Source of the DNA: Eopsaltria australis
Lineage: Eukaryota; Chordata; Aves; Passeriformes; Petroicidae
DNA length: 64,000 nucleotides
Direction: 5' to 3'
Assembly (NCBI GenBank): GCA_034509425.1
Contig: JAVTVJ010000520.1
Coordinates: 868,001 to 932,000 of the forward strand
The position numbers and the translations under genes were made by a program. How positions within the stretch are numbered: position 1 is the first letter of the stretch; each line of letters opens with the position of its first letter. The notes beneath the pieces were generated by a model. The model worked only from the letters and a program-made list of their open reading frames with translations. It had not been told where the DNA came from and did not search any database. Positions 13,378 through 24,101 of this stretch are shown in pieces.

Positions 13378-13711
13378 TGTTGCTCTGGTTTTTGCAGTGT
13401 TCTATGTTTTACTTCAGTAGCAGAATTTCCCATACATTTTCTGTAAACCTAGTCCATGTTTTCTTAACCGGCCTAGACCGTTTTGAACTTCTTGATTGTT
13501 TTTCATTCCTTTCTCCTAAAGTGGAAAAAGATGATAGACTGGGTCATTATCCTGTGGAATTGTAGAGGTGGTGACCTCATTGACCAATCCACGATTGTCT
13601 TGAGAAAGATATAAAAATGTGTGAATAAAGGAAAGCAGGCTCTCTTTTCTGGTCCTGCCTGGGCTGTCCTGACTTGCTGCTGAAGTCTACGTGTTTCTTT
13701 CGTGTCCGACA
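13378..13711 (+). mobile_element. endogenous retrovirus solo LTR, plus strand (copy A)
   Basis: A 334-base element that begins TGTTG and ends CCGACA, so it has the TG...CA termini of a retroviral LTR. Within it are a CCAAT box (near 13587), a TATA-like ATATAAAAA (near 13610) and the poly(A) signal AATAAAG (near 13624), in the order expected for U3, R and U5. A second copy of exactly the same length lies inverted at 44252-44585. By eye the two agree at roughly 85 percent of positions, and many of the differences are C/T or G/A changes. Neither a primer-binding site nor gag/pol sequence follows, so it is a solo LTR. The flanks gtgatc and gtgcag are only partly alike, so a target-site duplication is not proven. 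Confidence 0.8.
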
Positions 13712-14489
13712 GTGCAGCAGTGATCTTCTTGGATAGCTGCTGCAGGACACTGAAGCTGATGGGATTCGTATTTTAGTGTTGCCCGTATTTTGCAGGAATA
13801 AGAACTTTGCAGCTTTTGGGGAAGCTGCCTTGGAGGAGCAGAGCAGTGACAGGATCCCCCTGCTGGGAGGGGACTCGGAGCAGTGAGACAAAAATTCCCT
13901 CTGAGCTCCACCTCCTCCCAAACACTCCCAAAGATTCCAACAGGGCTTTAAATGCATCTTACTTCAAGCAGCAATTCTGAAGAGGAAATAGCAATCTTCA
14001 TTAAGGATTAGGCAAACAATTAACTTATTATGTTCAATCTTTTTAATGTGTGTCTGGGTACACAGGAACAAAAACAAACACAGTTTAAGCTCGCTACAAG
14101 GGGGAAAACCTCCGGTGGTTTCCTCATTCCAAATGAGCTCTTGGTTTTGCCTTTGTCTCACGCTTAAAACTCTGGGATGAACTCAGCTGAACCAGGCTGA
14201 TTTATTGGGAAATTACAGAAGACACAAGTCTTCCCAGGAAGTTTAAGGGGGTCAGGATTTAGTCCTGCATCACCGTTTTTTGGTCTATCCATGCTCAGGG
14301 TACTCACCACCCTCACCCCGAGGCCAGATGAGCCTGACCAGGCTGGACCAGCTCGTTTAGTTGTGCTTAGGTTATTAACATCAATGCCTGAAGGATTTTT
14401 CTGCTTTTTCTCTGAATATTTCTTACACTGTTCCCTGTATTCACAGGTATCAGCATGCACACTTGGGATGCTTTAGGTGATAGCTCAGC
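13712..14489. other. unique sequence, no gene recognised
   Basis: About 780 bases between the solo LTR and a doubtful LTR-like piece. There is no primer-binding site directly after the LTR and no retroviral frame. The minus-strand open frames of 126 and 98 codons (13577-13957 and 14164-14460) show no domain I recognise, and the first runs back into the LTR. Confidence 0.55.
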
Positions 14490-14820
14490 CCGGTTCCATG
14501 GTGTTTATAGGGCCGGGAGACCAAACACCCCTGAAACCACGGAGAGTTAGAGAGCAAACACTCTGTTTGCGTGGGCCCTCAAGGTCTCCCAGTAGGACAG
14601 ATTCTGTAAACTGGAAGTGAGCCCAGCCCAGCCCCTTCCTGGGCCCTCCTGGTAGATCTGCTAATGAGTAGAGTCTTTAATTGTACACTCGACTGGGGGG
14701 ACGGGGCTTTGGCGCCGCGTTCTACCTGGACGGCAGAAGCCATGGAATGGGATCCTATTAAAATCCCGAGGGAAACGACCCCCAACCCTCTGACCCTGTC
14801 TGAGCCTTTATTTCCTAGGA
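14490..14820 (-). mobile_element. possible LTR-like fragment (doubtful)
   Basis: This block is richer in CpG and GC than its flanks. On the minus strand it has an AATTAAAG motif near 14678-14685 followed by pyrimidine-rich sequence, which resembles the poly(A) and U5 part of an avian ERV LTR. A GGCGCC motif near 14713 recalls lysine-tRNA primer sites but does not match beyond the core. No TG...CA termini or second copy is visible in the window. It could instead be a CpG-rich unique sequence. Confidence 0.25.
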
Positions 14821-15849
14821 GCAGAAAAAGGCATCACATGTTTACCCATTCATATATCTGCTTTCCAAGGAGCAGGTGCCACGCTGCAATGCTGCTTATG
14901 AGGCATCAATTTGAGCATAAAACACAGGAGCTACCTTCAAGCACCCCCCTCCTCCTCATTCCTCACTTCTCTGTGTAAAAAATGCACTAAAGCAGCAGCA
15001 AATGCCTGATGTTTTCAGCAAAACTTTGTCACACTCTAAGATCCTGCTCTAAGCTTTTTTTGTCTGTTTTATTTTATGGCACTTTTAATGAGAGGTTTCA
15101 ACAACCCCATCATTAAATGAAAAGGAAAGAAATAGGAAAAGGAAAAAGAATAATTAAATTTTTTTAAGATTCTTTCTGAAGGAAAATGGCACTATATCAT
15201 TTTAAATGCTTAAAATCCAGCTGACTCCAGCATTTCTGCTGATGACTTCAGCAACTCACAGAGCAATTTAAAGAAATTAAGGCAGCTGGGAAATACAGTC
15301 TATAGTAAAACTACATAGATTATCCTATTTCAGGGGAGAAACAGCACAACAGATGTTCTTAACTTCTAAAGATCTTCCATAAGTCACACATTTGTGTGGA
15401 GTTTAACACCAGTTCCCACTGTTGTGGGTCCCACAGCACAGAGACACCAACACCTGGGATTTATTCACCTGTGGAAACCAGGCACAAAGAGGGGGAAGGA
15501 GCTGCAGTGCAGGAAATGCATCCAAGGGAGGTGCAGCTCATGCTGAAAAGTGCAGCTGCTGTAAACATCAAAGCCCCATAAGTGCTTTGTTCTTACCTTG
15601 CTGCTGAACCCACAGAACCATTCCCCCCTCCAGGTGCTGTTCCCTCAGCCTGGGCTCCCCTGAGCCAGGACAGGGGGGGATGTCCTCAGATCCTCTGAAA
15701 AAATATCAGAATGTGAAATACAAACTTATGGGGCCTTGGGGTGTCACTGCCTGCCTGTCCATCTCTGGATCTCATGGGAAGCACCAAACCCAGGTGAACT
15801 CCAGCCATGGATCCATGCCTCTCACTCCCAGTCACTCAACAGAGGCCAC
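14821..15849. other. unique sequence with purine-rich tract, no gene recognised
   Basis: No gene or transposon is recognised. A nearly pure A/G stretch lies at about 15117-15155, a simple low-complexity tract. The open frames at 15396-15607 are 61 codons long and overlap in two frames, which argues against either being coding. Confidence 0.5.
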
Positions 15850-16095
15850 AGTCTTAAGCTGAGCCTAAGGAAGTTTAGGTTAGAGGTTAGAAAGGAATTC
15901 AATCACTGAAAGAGTGATTGGGCAATGGAATCGTCTGCCCAGGGAGGGGGTGAAGGTGGAATTACCATCCCTGGAGGTGTTTATAAAAAGACTGGATGTG
16001 GCTCTCAGTGCCAGGGTTTAGCTGATGAGGAGGTGTTAGGTCATGGGTTGGACTTGGTGATCTTTTCCAACCTGGTTCATTCTGTGATTCTGTGT
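15850..16095 (+). mobile_element. CR1 LINE 3' end, plus strand
   Basis: CR1 is the dominant bird non-LTR retrotransposon and is usually 5'-truncated on insertion. This fragment shows the 3'-terminal consensus in order. First comes a 'tcactgaaagagtg' segment, then 'ctgcccagggaggg', then the 'ccatccctggaggtgtt' block and the 'ggatgtggctctcagtgcc' block. It closes with the terminal 'ggttggacttggtgatctt' and the repeated 'attctgtg' tail, which CR1 has in place of poly(A). It is about 245 bases long and has lost the reverse transcriptase part entirely. The open frames crossing it are accidental. Confidence 0.9.
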
Positions 16096-17399
16096 AACAG
16101 GGGCTGCACCAGGGATCCCAGATTGACCAGTTCACAGCTCCCAAGCTTATCCTGGCAGTTTTCTGCAGGCACTGCCAGTGCCAGCCCTTTGTTTCTGTTT
16201 CAAATTCCCAGTCTGAAGCTGCTCAAATCTGGAGAGGAGCCTCGGGACCAAGCAAATGATGCACCAGACCTGTTTTAACAACTAACAGCAGTGGGTGTGG
16301 CTGCCAAACAGAACTGGCACTGTAAACTGTGAATGGAAAGTGCTGAAGTACCTCACTGCCCAAGGAATGCTCCCTATCCTGAATTTACCCTTCCACTCTT
16401 GAAAGATTTTCCGCAGAAAGATGTCTGCAAAGTTGTCCAAGTTAAGAGTAAATTACAAATGTGATACCTTACCAAAAGAGGGTGATAAAAACTTAGGTTT
16501 TATCCCAAAGAGGACTCTGGGAAGACACCCCAGGGCTGGAGGGATCCAGGCACTCACTCGTGCTTCAGAGTGAGCATTCAGTTTATTTATCTCCCACTGA
16601 ATATCGCAATACTGCTGCTTTCCAAGGAGGAAAGTTTAATGAGAACTCCTAGGATACCGGGGCAGGTGCAGGGGCAGGGTGAGCTCACCCGAGCTGCTGC
16701 TGCTCCCTGAGAGCTTTGTCTGATTCTTCCCACTACAACTGAGATTTGTTACTTGTAAGAATTGCTAATGCAGCTTCTGAGCTCACTGTGGAATCCAAAC
16801 CACATGGAAGCCACAGGTAGGATCAGGTGGGGATGGTGGGACTGTGTCTGTTTGAGTTTCTCCCCCCTGGTTTGGTTGGAGGGTGCCCTGATGCTGCTGG
16901 GACTCTGCTGACATTTATTCCCATTAACCCTGCAGAAGTGTTGTGGAAAGTTCTGGCAAACACAAAGCACTTTTCCCTTTTCTTCCCTCTGAGTTTTTTG
17001 GCACTAACCCACACTTTGTTTATGGTTCTGAGGCTATAAAGTAGAAATATTGCCAGTTGCTGGTGCTGGAGATGGAGATCCTTACACAACAAGATGTTTT
17101 GAGGTGTTTTGAGCAGACATGAAACACAAGTTAAGGGTCAGATGGCAAAGCTGAGTGTTGGCACTGGGCAGCCCTGGTTTCACCTGCCAGGACAGAGGGG
17201 AGGGGGGAAAGGGGGCAGTTTGCTCAACACAGGAGATTAAACAATTAATTGATGCCAGGCTGAAGCAATGAGAGCTGAAGCAAGGTGCTCAGCCTTGATG
17301 CTTTTTGGGCTTTGATGCTTTTAAGTCAAGAAAGAAGTCTGGGCTGGGGGAGAGAGGAGGGAGGAGCAGAGGGAAGAGAAAATAAAAGAAATGTGGAAG

Positions 17400-17650
17400 C
17401 TAATCCCAAGCACTGTGAAAAGGTCATGTGCTTCGATATGAGTAATTAATTTTCTTAGAGCAGTGTTGAAAAGGTTAACCTGATTTATGGAATGCAATTT
17501 AATTTCAAATGTGTTGTGTACCTTGTTAAAAGGCTCCAATTATGGCTGCTAATCCTGTGGACTGACACGAGTGACGTGGTCTGATCACACCCCGGTGTGA
17601 GGGGAGCACGTGTCGGTCAATAATCAGACATGGCCTATCGAAATTTGAGG
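17400..17650. promoter_or_regulatory. candidate enhancer with T-box palindrome, E-box and bicoid-type sites
   Basis: Within 250 bases there are TAATTAAT near 17443, GTTAAC near 17475, CCAATTATGG (homeodomain type) near 17536, and GCTAATCC (the TAATCC core of Otx/Pitx/Gsc factors) near 17549. A TGACGTGG CRE-like site lies near 17571, the palindrome TCACACCCCGGTGTGA at 17585-17600, and the E-box CACGTG at 17607-17612. Seven CpGs survive in this short piece. The arrangement suggests a developmental enhancer, but this is inference from motifs only. Confidence 0.35.
17585..17600. promoter_or_regulatory. T-box-type palindromic binding site
   Basis: TCACACC-cc-GGTGTGA is a perfect inverted repeat with a two-base centre. 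The established Brachyury palindrome is TCACACCTAGGTGTGA, so both half-sites are exact and only the two central bases differ. T-box dimers bind this kind of double half-site. Occupancy cannot be inferred from sequence alone. Confidence 0.5.
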
Positions 17651-18943
17651 GGGAAGGAAAATGGGTAGAAATGGTGAGAGCACAGCTGTTCTCTGTGCCC
17701 AGGGCCCGCAGTGTCCCCTTGCAATTCCCTGCTCTGTGGTGATTCATCGCAGGTTTGTGCTCAGGGTGGTTTATCACGGTGCTTTGAGACAGCAGCAAAA
17801 ATGCCAGATCTGTCCAGGCCAGCCCACGCTGCTCCTTGACCTTCATCCTGTTAATTCTTCTCACCAAAACCAAATCAACACCGCCCTCCTTCCTTGATGA
17901 CTTGGTGAAGCAAGAGGCTGGCAGAACTGTCCCAGTGGCACTTGTATGCAGAGCTCAGTAATAATCTGAATAACACAGCCTGTGGGGAGAAGGGCTTGTG
18001 GTCGAAATTTCCAGTCTGAAAACTTTTGTCCTAATCCACCCCTTGCTCAGCTGCTCATCCTCCCCTGGGCTCTGTGGTGTCCCTGTTCCTGGCAGGCCTG
18101 GGGCATGTGTGCATCCCCCAGGGACCCGCTGGAGCAGGAAACCATCCCATGAGGATGCAACCAGGAAGCCACTGTCTGTCCAGGCTGCAGTGAAATATTT
18201 AGGTTTTTTCACTTTCTGCCAGTCTCCAAGGCCAGCAGCCAGAGTCACTCCCTGCATGTTTTGTAGCCACTCCTTTAGTGAGCAATTAATGGTGTTTGAA
18301 TGCAGTGAGCAGCAGCTGTAGGGGTTTTCCTCAATGCCATATTCCCCACAACCTGTGTGCAGTCCTCCCCCAAATTCCTTCCCACAATGAGCCCCTGCTC
18401 ACTCTGGTGTGCTGCAGATTAACAGAGGAACTGTTGCAACCCTAAAACTGGTTGACAGGATAAATATTCCTACAAGGAGCAGAATAAATCTATTAACACA
18501 GCTCCAAGGTACCTCTCACTCCTAAACTGGGTTGGTAAATGGCTGCCAAAATTATGTGGCTACAAAGAGTGGCTTTGGCAGCACGTGGGATCAGGATGTG
18601 TTGTGGGAGGGCTGTGCCTCAGGTGAGCAGGAGGCAGGGGGTTTGCTGCTGAGACGTGGTTGTGGTTGTTCACTAAAAGGTCAGAAACACTCCCTGTGTT
18701 CAGTGTGGAGTTTGCCATCAGCACCAACAGCGTTCCCACTGTCAAACACAGTGAGGTGAGTGCAGGTGGATTTCCAAGTTATTGCAGACTGTCAGTGCTC
18801 AGCGATGGCTGCAGGACAGGCTCTGTGTCTGCAGCCTTCCAGCACCTCTTGTGCATCATTTGTCTCCAGAGCTGGAGGGAAATCAGCTGAGCTGCACCTT
18901 AGAGGGGCTGTTTGATGATGAGCACAGCATTCAGCCCCTGCTG

Positions 18944-19032
18944 ATGGAAGGTGTCCCTGCCCATGGAAGGAGGGTGGAATGAGATGAGCTTTAAGATCCT
19001 TTCCAATCCAAACCATCCTGTGGTTCTTATTC
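18944..19032 (+). mobile_element. CR1 LINE 3' end remnant, plus strand
   Basis: A short 3'-terminal fragment of about 90 bases. It has the 'gaaggtgtccctgcccatgg' block and the 'ggtggaatgagatgagctttaag' block, then 'tcctttccaatccaaaccat' and a worn 'tgtggttctta' tail. This is the CR1 subtype with 'ccctgcccatggcaggg' near the end. Several substitutions in the tail suggest an old insertion. Confidence 0.8.
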
Positions 19033-22000
19033 TCTTGGCATTACTTCTGCTGAGAAAAAGAGCATGTGTGTGTTGGGCTTTCCTGCAAAACTTTGAGGAA
19101 GTTTTGGAGAAATGGAACAAGCTTTTGTTTAGCACATTGAATGGGCAGAGGCAAGAGCAGCTTGTAGTTCTATTGACCTCTCAGATTCCTATTGCTGTGA
19201 CATTGAGTACTAAAACTTTTCTGACATTTTATAAGAAGTCTTGTCTGAAAGGGAGAGGAGGATGGAAGAAACTCCCACCTTCCTCTATAACCCCGACTAT
19301 TCTCGTGCTCCCTCCTGCAGACAAAGCTTTCCCCAGAGCTGGTTTATTTTGCCATCACCAAATTAGCTCAGGAAGCTGCATCTTGTGATAACTTCATTAT
19401 GTTCTATTGACTTCTCAGGGAGCTGAAAGGAATATAATGGCAATTTCCCATAATGGATAACTGGCTGGGGAAGCCAGGCCAGGGAAATGGCCCTTCCCTC
19501 CTCTACCCTTATGCAGTCCAATCACTGACAGACATTTCATTTTCTGATGTGCATGTTGGCCTCTTATCAAGCTTTTTTTCCACCCAAAGAGGATTCCTCC
19601 TCAGAGGAACATGAGGATTAGCATCAGATGAGGAAAAATGCAGTTAGTATTACCAGAATATTAAAGGGGCAATTGTAATTTCTCAGCTGCGAGGGACACT
19701 TAAAGCAAATTACCTCAATTAAGAGAATAAGAATAAGGGAACTGCTTTGAATTGAAAAAACATTCAGATAGGATGTGTGTGTCTGTTTGTCATCGGGGGC
19801 TTAATATTTACTTCTGCTGATGAGACTTGGTCATGCACTATTACGATTCATAGACTCGTGTTCCCAAATTTTATGCACCAAAATGCTTTGATTTATAGGG
19901 TATCAGTCCCTTTTCTCTGTGAATTCCTTTAATATTGTCATAAATGTGGTCAGTGATGCCTTTCTCATGGTATTAATGTGCCTCATTTAATTATATTGTC
20001 TTGCTCAAGAAGTGCACGTAGTTTGAAGGGAACTGCAAATTGTAGACTTTTGGTGAAAGCACACTTCTTACTAGAGAATGGGGCTGGGGCTGGGCTGTGC
20101 GTTTGGGAAGGGACAAGGATTGGGTGAGTGGATAGAAATACACATTAGACTCTTGGGTCAGTAATAATTCAGGTTTTTTCAGCCTCTGGGAGCCCCAGTT
20201 TCTGGTCTGGCCATCAGTTCTGTGCTTTGTCCCTCATTCCGTGCTCTGAGGCTGCTCCTGGGCTCTCACTCCCCTGTTTTAGGCTCAGCAAGGTGTGATT
20301 CTCTATTGATTACTTGATCTGTGTAATTACAATCAAAACCACAGGGATTTCAAGCCTGATTGACTGCAAAATAGAAATCTGTTGGCTTGGCTGGACTCCT
20401 AATGACCAGGATTAGGAGAGAACATGGTTTGGGGCTGCGCTTCCTCTGCAGGATTGGTTTTGGGTAACTGGAGATTGACAAGGTGTGTGAAGGAAGGCAC
20501 TGATCCCATCAGAGCAGGCTGGGGGGGTTTATCCTCCTCCCTGCCTGTGGCTGTGCTTGTGGCATCCTGATTTTGTGACCCCTCTGCAGCAGCCTGCTGT
20601 CTGCAGGAGCCAGGAACAGAGCCTGGGGGTAACTGCAGGGTGAGCCAAGGGGTTGCAGCAGGGAGAAATCCAGCTGAAAGCCCCCCTCTCCCAGATGATT
20701 TGTCATCCTTCTCCCACTGAGCATCCCCTTGGCCAGCGTGTGAGTTCCCAAAATAAGTCTGGGGCCTGGAGTTTTGTCTGTCCCCACCCTCAGGAGCTGA
20801 AGGAAGGAGCACCAGCAGGCAGGGAAAGGACCTTTTTCTTTTTTTAAATAGGTTTTCATTTAACAGATGCCAGAGCCAGCAGATTAGTGTCCTGACTATA
20901 TAGGTTTCCTACAGATAAGGCAGAGAAATTGATTTCAATTACCAAAGTGGATAGACAGGCTGCTCTGCTCTCCCGAGGATTGTTAACCCTCCAGAGGCAA
21001 GGAGTGAAAACCAGGAGGGGGTTTGGAACCTCAAGCCATTTCCTCAGGAGCAGCTGTGCCTCTCGCAGCACAAATCCTCACAAAGGGAGAGAGCTAAAGA
21101 AAGGAGGTTTATTTAAGGATGTACAATGATCCTTGTGATACTCTGGGATTTCAGCAAGCTTTCAGATCCTCCAGCGAGGCTCTGGAGGCCAAGGGTTAAA
21201 GTGGCTGCAGGGATTAAAGGATTCTCTGCCTTTCAAGCACCAGGTTCACCTTTTCCAAGAGCAGTCTGGCTGCTGGGAAGTTTTCCTGGGAGGTTGCAGG
21301 GCTGGGGTTGGGCAAGGCTGTGAAGAGCTGGGCTGGAAGCAGAATTCCAGGGTGTTGGTGGGATCATGCCCTGCAGCTGGGCACCTCCAATGCTTGGGGC
21401 AGAGCAGGGAGCAGAGGGGATGGAGCTGCCAGGGTGTGGACAGAAGCTGAGGAGGGACTGGGCAGTGATGGGACAGGAGCAGGGAGCTGGAATTCCCTTG
21501 GCACACACGGGGAGAGGGCTCCCAGTGCATCCCCAGACCTCTCCCATCTGCTGCTCCTGCACTTACACACCCTGCAATTCCTGAGCTGGCTCTGTAATTG
21601 TGTCCGCAGGGTGCCTGCTTCCCTTCCCTCCTCAAATCCAATTTGCTCCTTTTTGCAGCTTGGCTGCTGCCTGATAATGGGCACCTTGCGATGGATTTTT
21701 TCCGCTATTCACTTGCTGGGTCTCTTTTGTCCTACCACCGGGAAGTTTGCCCCTGTGGGTCTCACAGTTGGCTTCTCAGCTGGGTTTCACACAGGCTTTT
21801 ATTGCCAGCAGCATCTGCTCTCCCCTCCAATTACTCCAGCACATTTCTTTGATTCTTTGCTTTGCTGGGTTCACTGGCAGCTCCTGCCCTGGCTGAACTC
21901 CCTGTCAGGCTCTCCCCGCTGCCTCCAGGTGTTTGGGGGGTCCGGCTGTGGTCAGAAATCAGATGTTGCACATGGTCGTGTCAGAAGAGGAGCAATTCAG

Positions 22001-23846
22001 TGGTGCTGCATGGCAAGAAGACCAGTGTGATGAGCACATTTAAGCAATCACAGGAAAACGCAGCACATAAATAAGATTTTGTTTCAGGCCATGGAATACA
22101 TTTGTTGCTGGAAGCAGCTCGGCAACTGCAGCCTTTGTGTGCTTTCAAACACAATTCCATATTTCAGAGAAACATCCTGTGCTTTGTACTTTGCATTAGT
22201 GTTAACGTGGTCACGACTGTCCTCTGTGCACACGCAGCATCCTCTTTCCTTCCCTTTTGCTTTTCCCAGAGCTTGGCATCTTCCCAGGACGGGGGATGCC
22301 CCTGCCATGCCCGTGTGGCACAGCCACACCCAGGTGTGGCCTCGGGCAGGTTCTCAGGGAGGCTGCAGCACAGCAAGCAACATTTCTGGAGATGCCTGGG
22401 TAGGTTTTTTTCCCTCCCTAATGAAAAATTATTTCTGACATACTGGAAATGTGAATACACATCTAGATAGAGAAATGTTTAGTTTTTATCGTGTCTTAAG
22501 CTCAAAATGAATGTTTTCCATTCCCAGCAGGGAAAACCCAATCATTCCCTTCACAGCAGCTCAGTTATTTTCCGTCTCACTCTGTGGACGGCTCCTGGGT
22601 TTCAGATAAGGATCTCCTGCTTGAATGCTGAGGGAGGAGGTGGCAAAGAATGTGTCAGTGGCAAATACCCTCATCCCTGCCCAGCTTCCTCCTCTGCTCT
22701 TTGCTGGGGAACACGATGGGACCTCAGTGATATTGGAATGAACTTTCTGGAAGAACCAGAGGTAAATTTTACCGAGGTCGAGATGATTTGAGAGGGATAA
22801 TTGGGTAAAACTGGGTTTCATGAGCAACCCAGGATTTCCAATGCACTTGCAGATTTTTTCCCCCTTTCCTCTTGGCTGCTGGCATCATTAATGCCAGGAT
22901 TTAAGATGACAGAACTTTAATTGTACAGGACAAAGGCGTCTGGTTCCCTGCTTCACTGATCAATTCCAGCTCATAAATTGTAGCAGGAACAAAACTCTTT
23001 AGCAATGCTGACAATTAAGTAACATCCTGATAAACATCCCCTTTTGTTTTATTTAAATGAAAATGCCTTTATTTCCACAGAGCGGTATCTTGTAACAATA
23101 AGATTCACTGTCCCTGAAGCTTGGTTAATTAAACACAGTATTTGCAATCTACCAAAACAAGCTGTTTTATGCAAGCTGATAACAGGGTTTCCGTTTCATA
23201 ATGTGAACAATTGGGTTATGCAAATGCCAGGATTTTAAGCCCCTGTGATCTGTTTTTGTTGCCTTATTATCTGTTTCTGTCTACAAACACCAAATATAGA
23301 CATCCCAATTAAGGCAGCTAAATGCCATTAAGTCCAACTAAAGATGCTTTTATCAGTTAAAAACTTCCCCCCAATTTAATTAAAAATAAGGTTTGAAATT
23401 GGCCTTTCTTAACCTAAACTCTACTTCCACGCTTCCATCTATTTGATTGATTCTCCCTCTGTGGGTTTTATTCCTTGGTGGAGTCTTGAACCCTTCAGAG
23501 ACCTGGTGGGGAACAGATTCTGAGCCCAGGTGGTGCTCAGGTGACTCCTCCAGCAGGTCTGGTGGGCCTTGCTGGGTGCTTGGGTGAAGGACCAGGACCT
23601 GGATGTGAGGATTAAACCTGCCCAGGTGATTTCACTCATGGGAGCTCATCCTGCAGATCTGCTCTGATGCACACCACATACCTGCTGTGTGCAGCCTGTC
23701 CCACAGCCACAGGTAAGAAGCAGGAGGATAATTTCACCATGGGATAGAAGGGAATAAACAGAGCAAAGGAATCCTGGTGCAGGTGGTGGCTTCTGCTGAG
23801 CCTTCAGATGTTTGTTCTCTGCAAGACCCCCAGCCCAGCTTGCTGT
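19033..23846. other. unique intergenic sequence, no gene recognised
   Basis: The AT-rich stretches at about 19590-20040 and 22900-23400 contain octamer-like ATGCAAAT (near 23218) and many TAATTA cores. An open frame of 240 codons on the plus strand (21308-22030) lies in GC-rich DNA. It has overlapping open frames of 109-131 codons on the other strand, no recognisable domain and no repeat signature. I regard it as chance. No transposon end was found in this stretch. Confidence 0.5.
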
Positions 23847-24101
23847 GAGTTTGCACATCCTCCAGCTCTATGGGAGAGCTCACATCCCTGTGAGTTGAGT
23901 TTGCACATCCTCCAGTTCACTGGGTGAGTTCCCATCCCTGTGAGCTCTGAGTCAGCACATCCTCCAGCTCTATGGGTGAATTTCCACCCCTGTGAGTTGA
24001 GTTTGCACATCCTCCAGCTCACTGGGAGAGCTCACATCCCTGTGAGCTCTGAGTCTGCACATCCTCCAGCTCACTGGGTGAATTCCCATCCCTGTGAGCT
24101 C
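23847..24101 (+). repeat. tandem array, five 50/52-bp units
   Basis: Five head-to-tail units begin at 23847, 23897, 23949, 23999 and 24051. Each starts with GAG(T/C)..GCACATCCTCCAG and ends with ATCCCTGTGAG or a close variant. Spacings alternate 50, 52, 50, 52, because units end either in 'gttga' or in 'gctctga'. The true period is therefore a 102-base doublet. The unit also alternates between 'ctatggg' and 'cactggg' in its middle. Overlapping open frames on both strands (for example 23804-24022 minus, 23940-24275 plus) are by-products of the repeat. Confidence 0.93.

Larger units (their letters stand above)
16096..18943. other. unique intergenic sequence with one enhancer-like block
   Basis: No gene is recognised. 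The stretch 17400-17650 stands out for clustered transcription-factor-like motifs and is entered separately. Open frames of 60-117 codons occur on both strands without family resemblance. The remainder is unique sequence of mixed composition. Confidence 0.5.

Noticed and set aside
13712..14489. internal retroviral sequence (primer site, gag) after the LTR at 13378
   Set aside because: No primer-binding site follows the CA end and no retroviral protein motif appears in any frame, so the LTR is solo.
21308..22030. 240-codon plus frame as a possible gene
   Set aside because: Lies in GC-rich DNA with 106-131-codon frames open on the opposite strand. There is no domain, no transmembrane or signal pattern and no splice-site context that I could support.
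23847..24101. regularly spaced repeats as a CRISPR array
   Set aside because: Units abut without unique spacers, and the DNA is avian. It is an ordinary tandem repeat.
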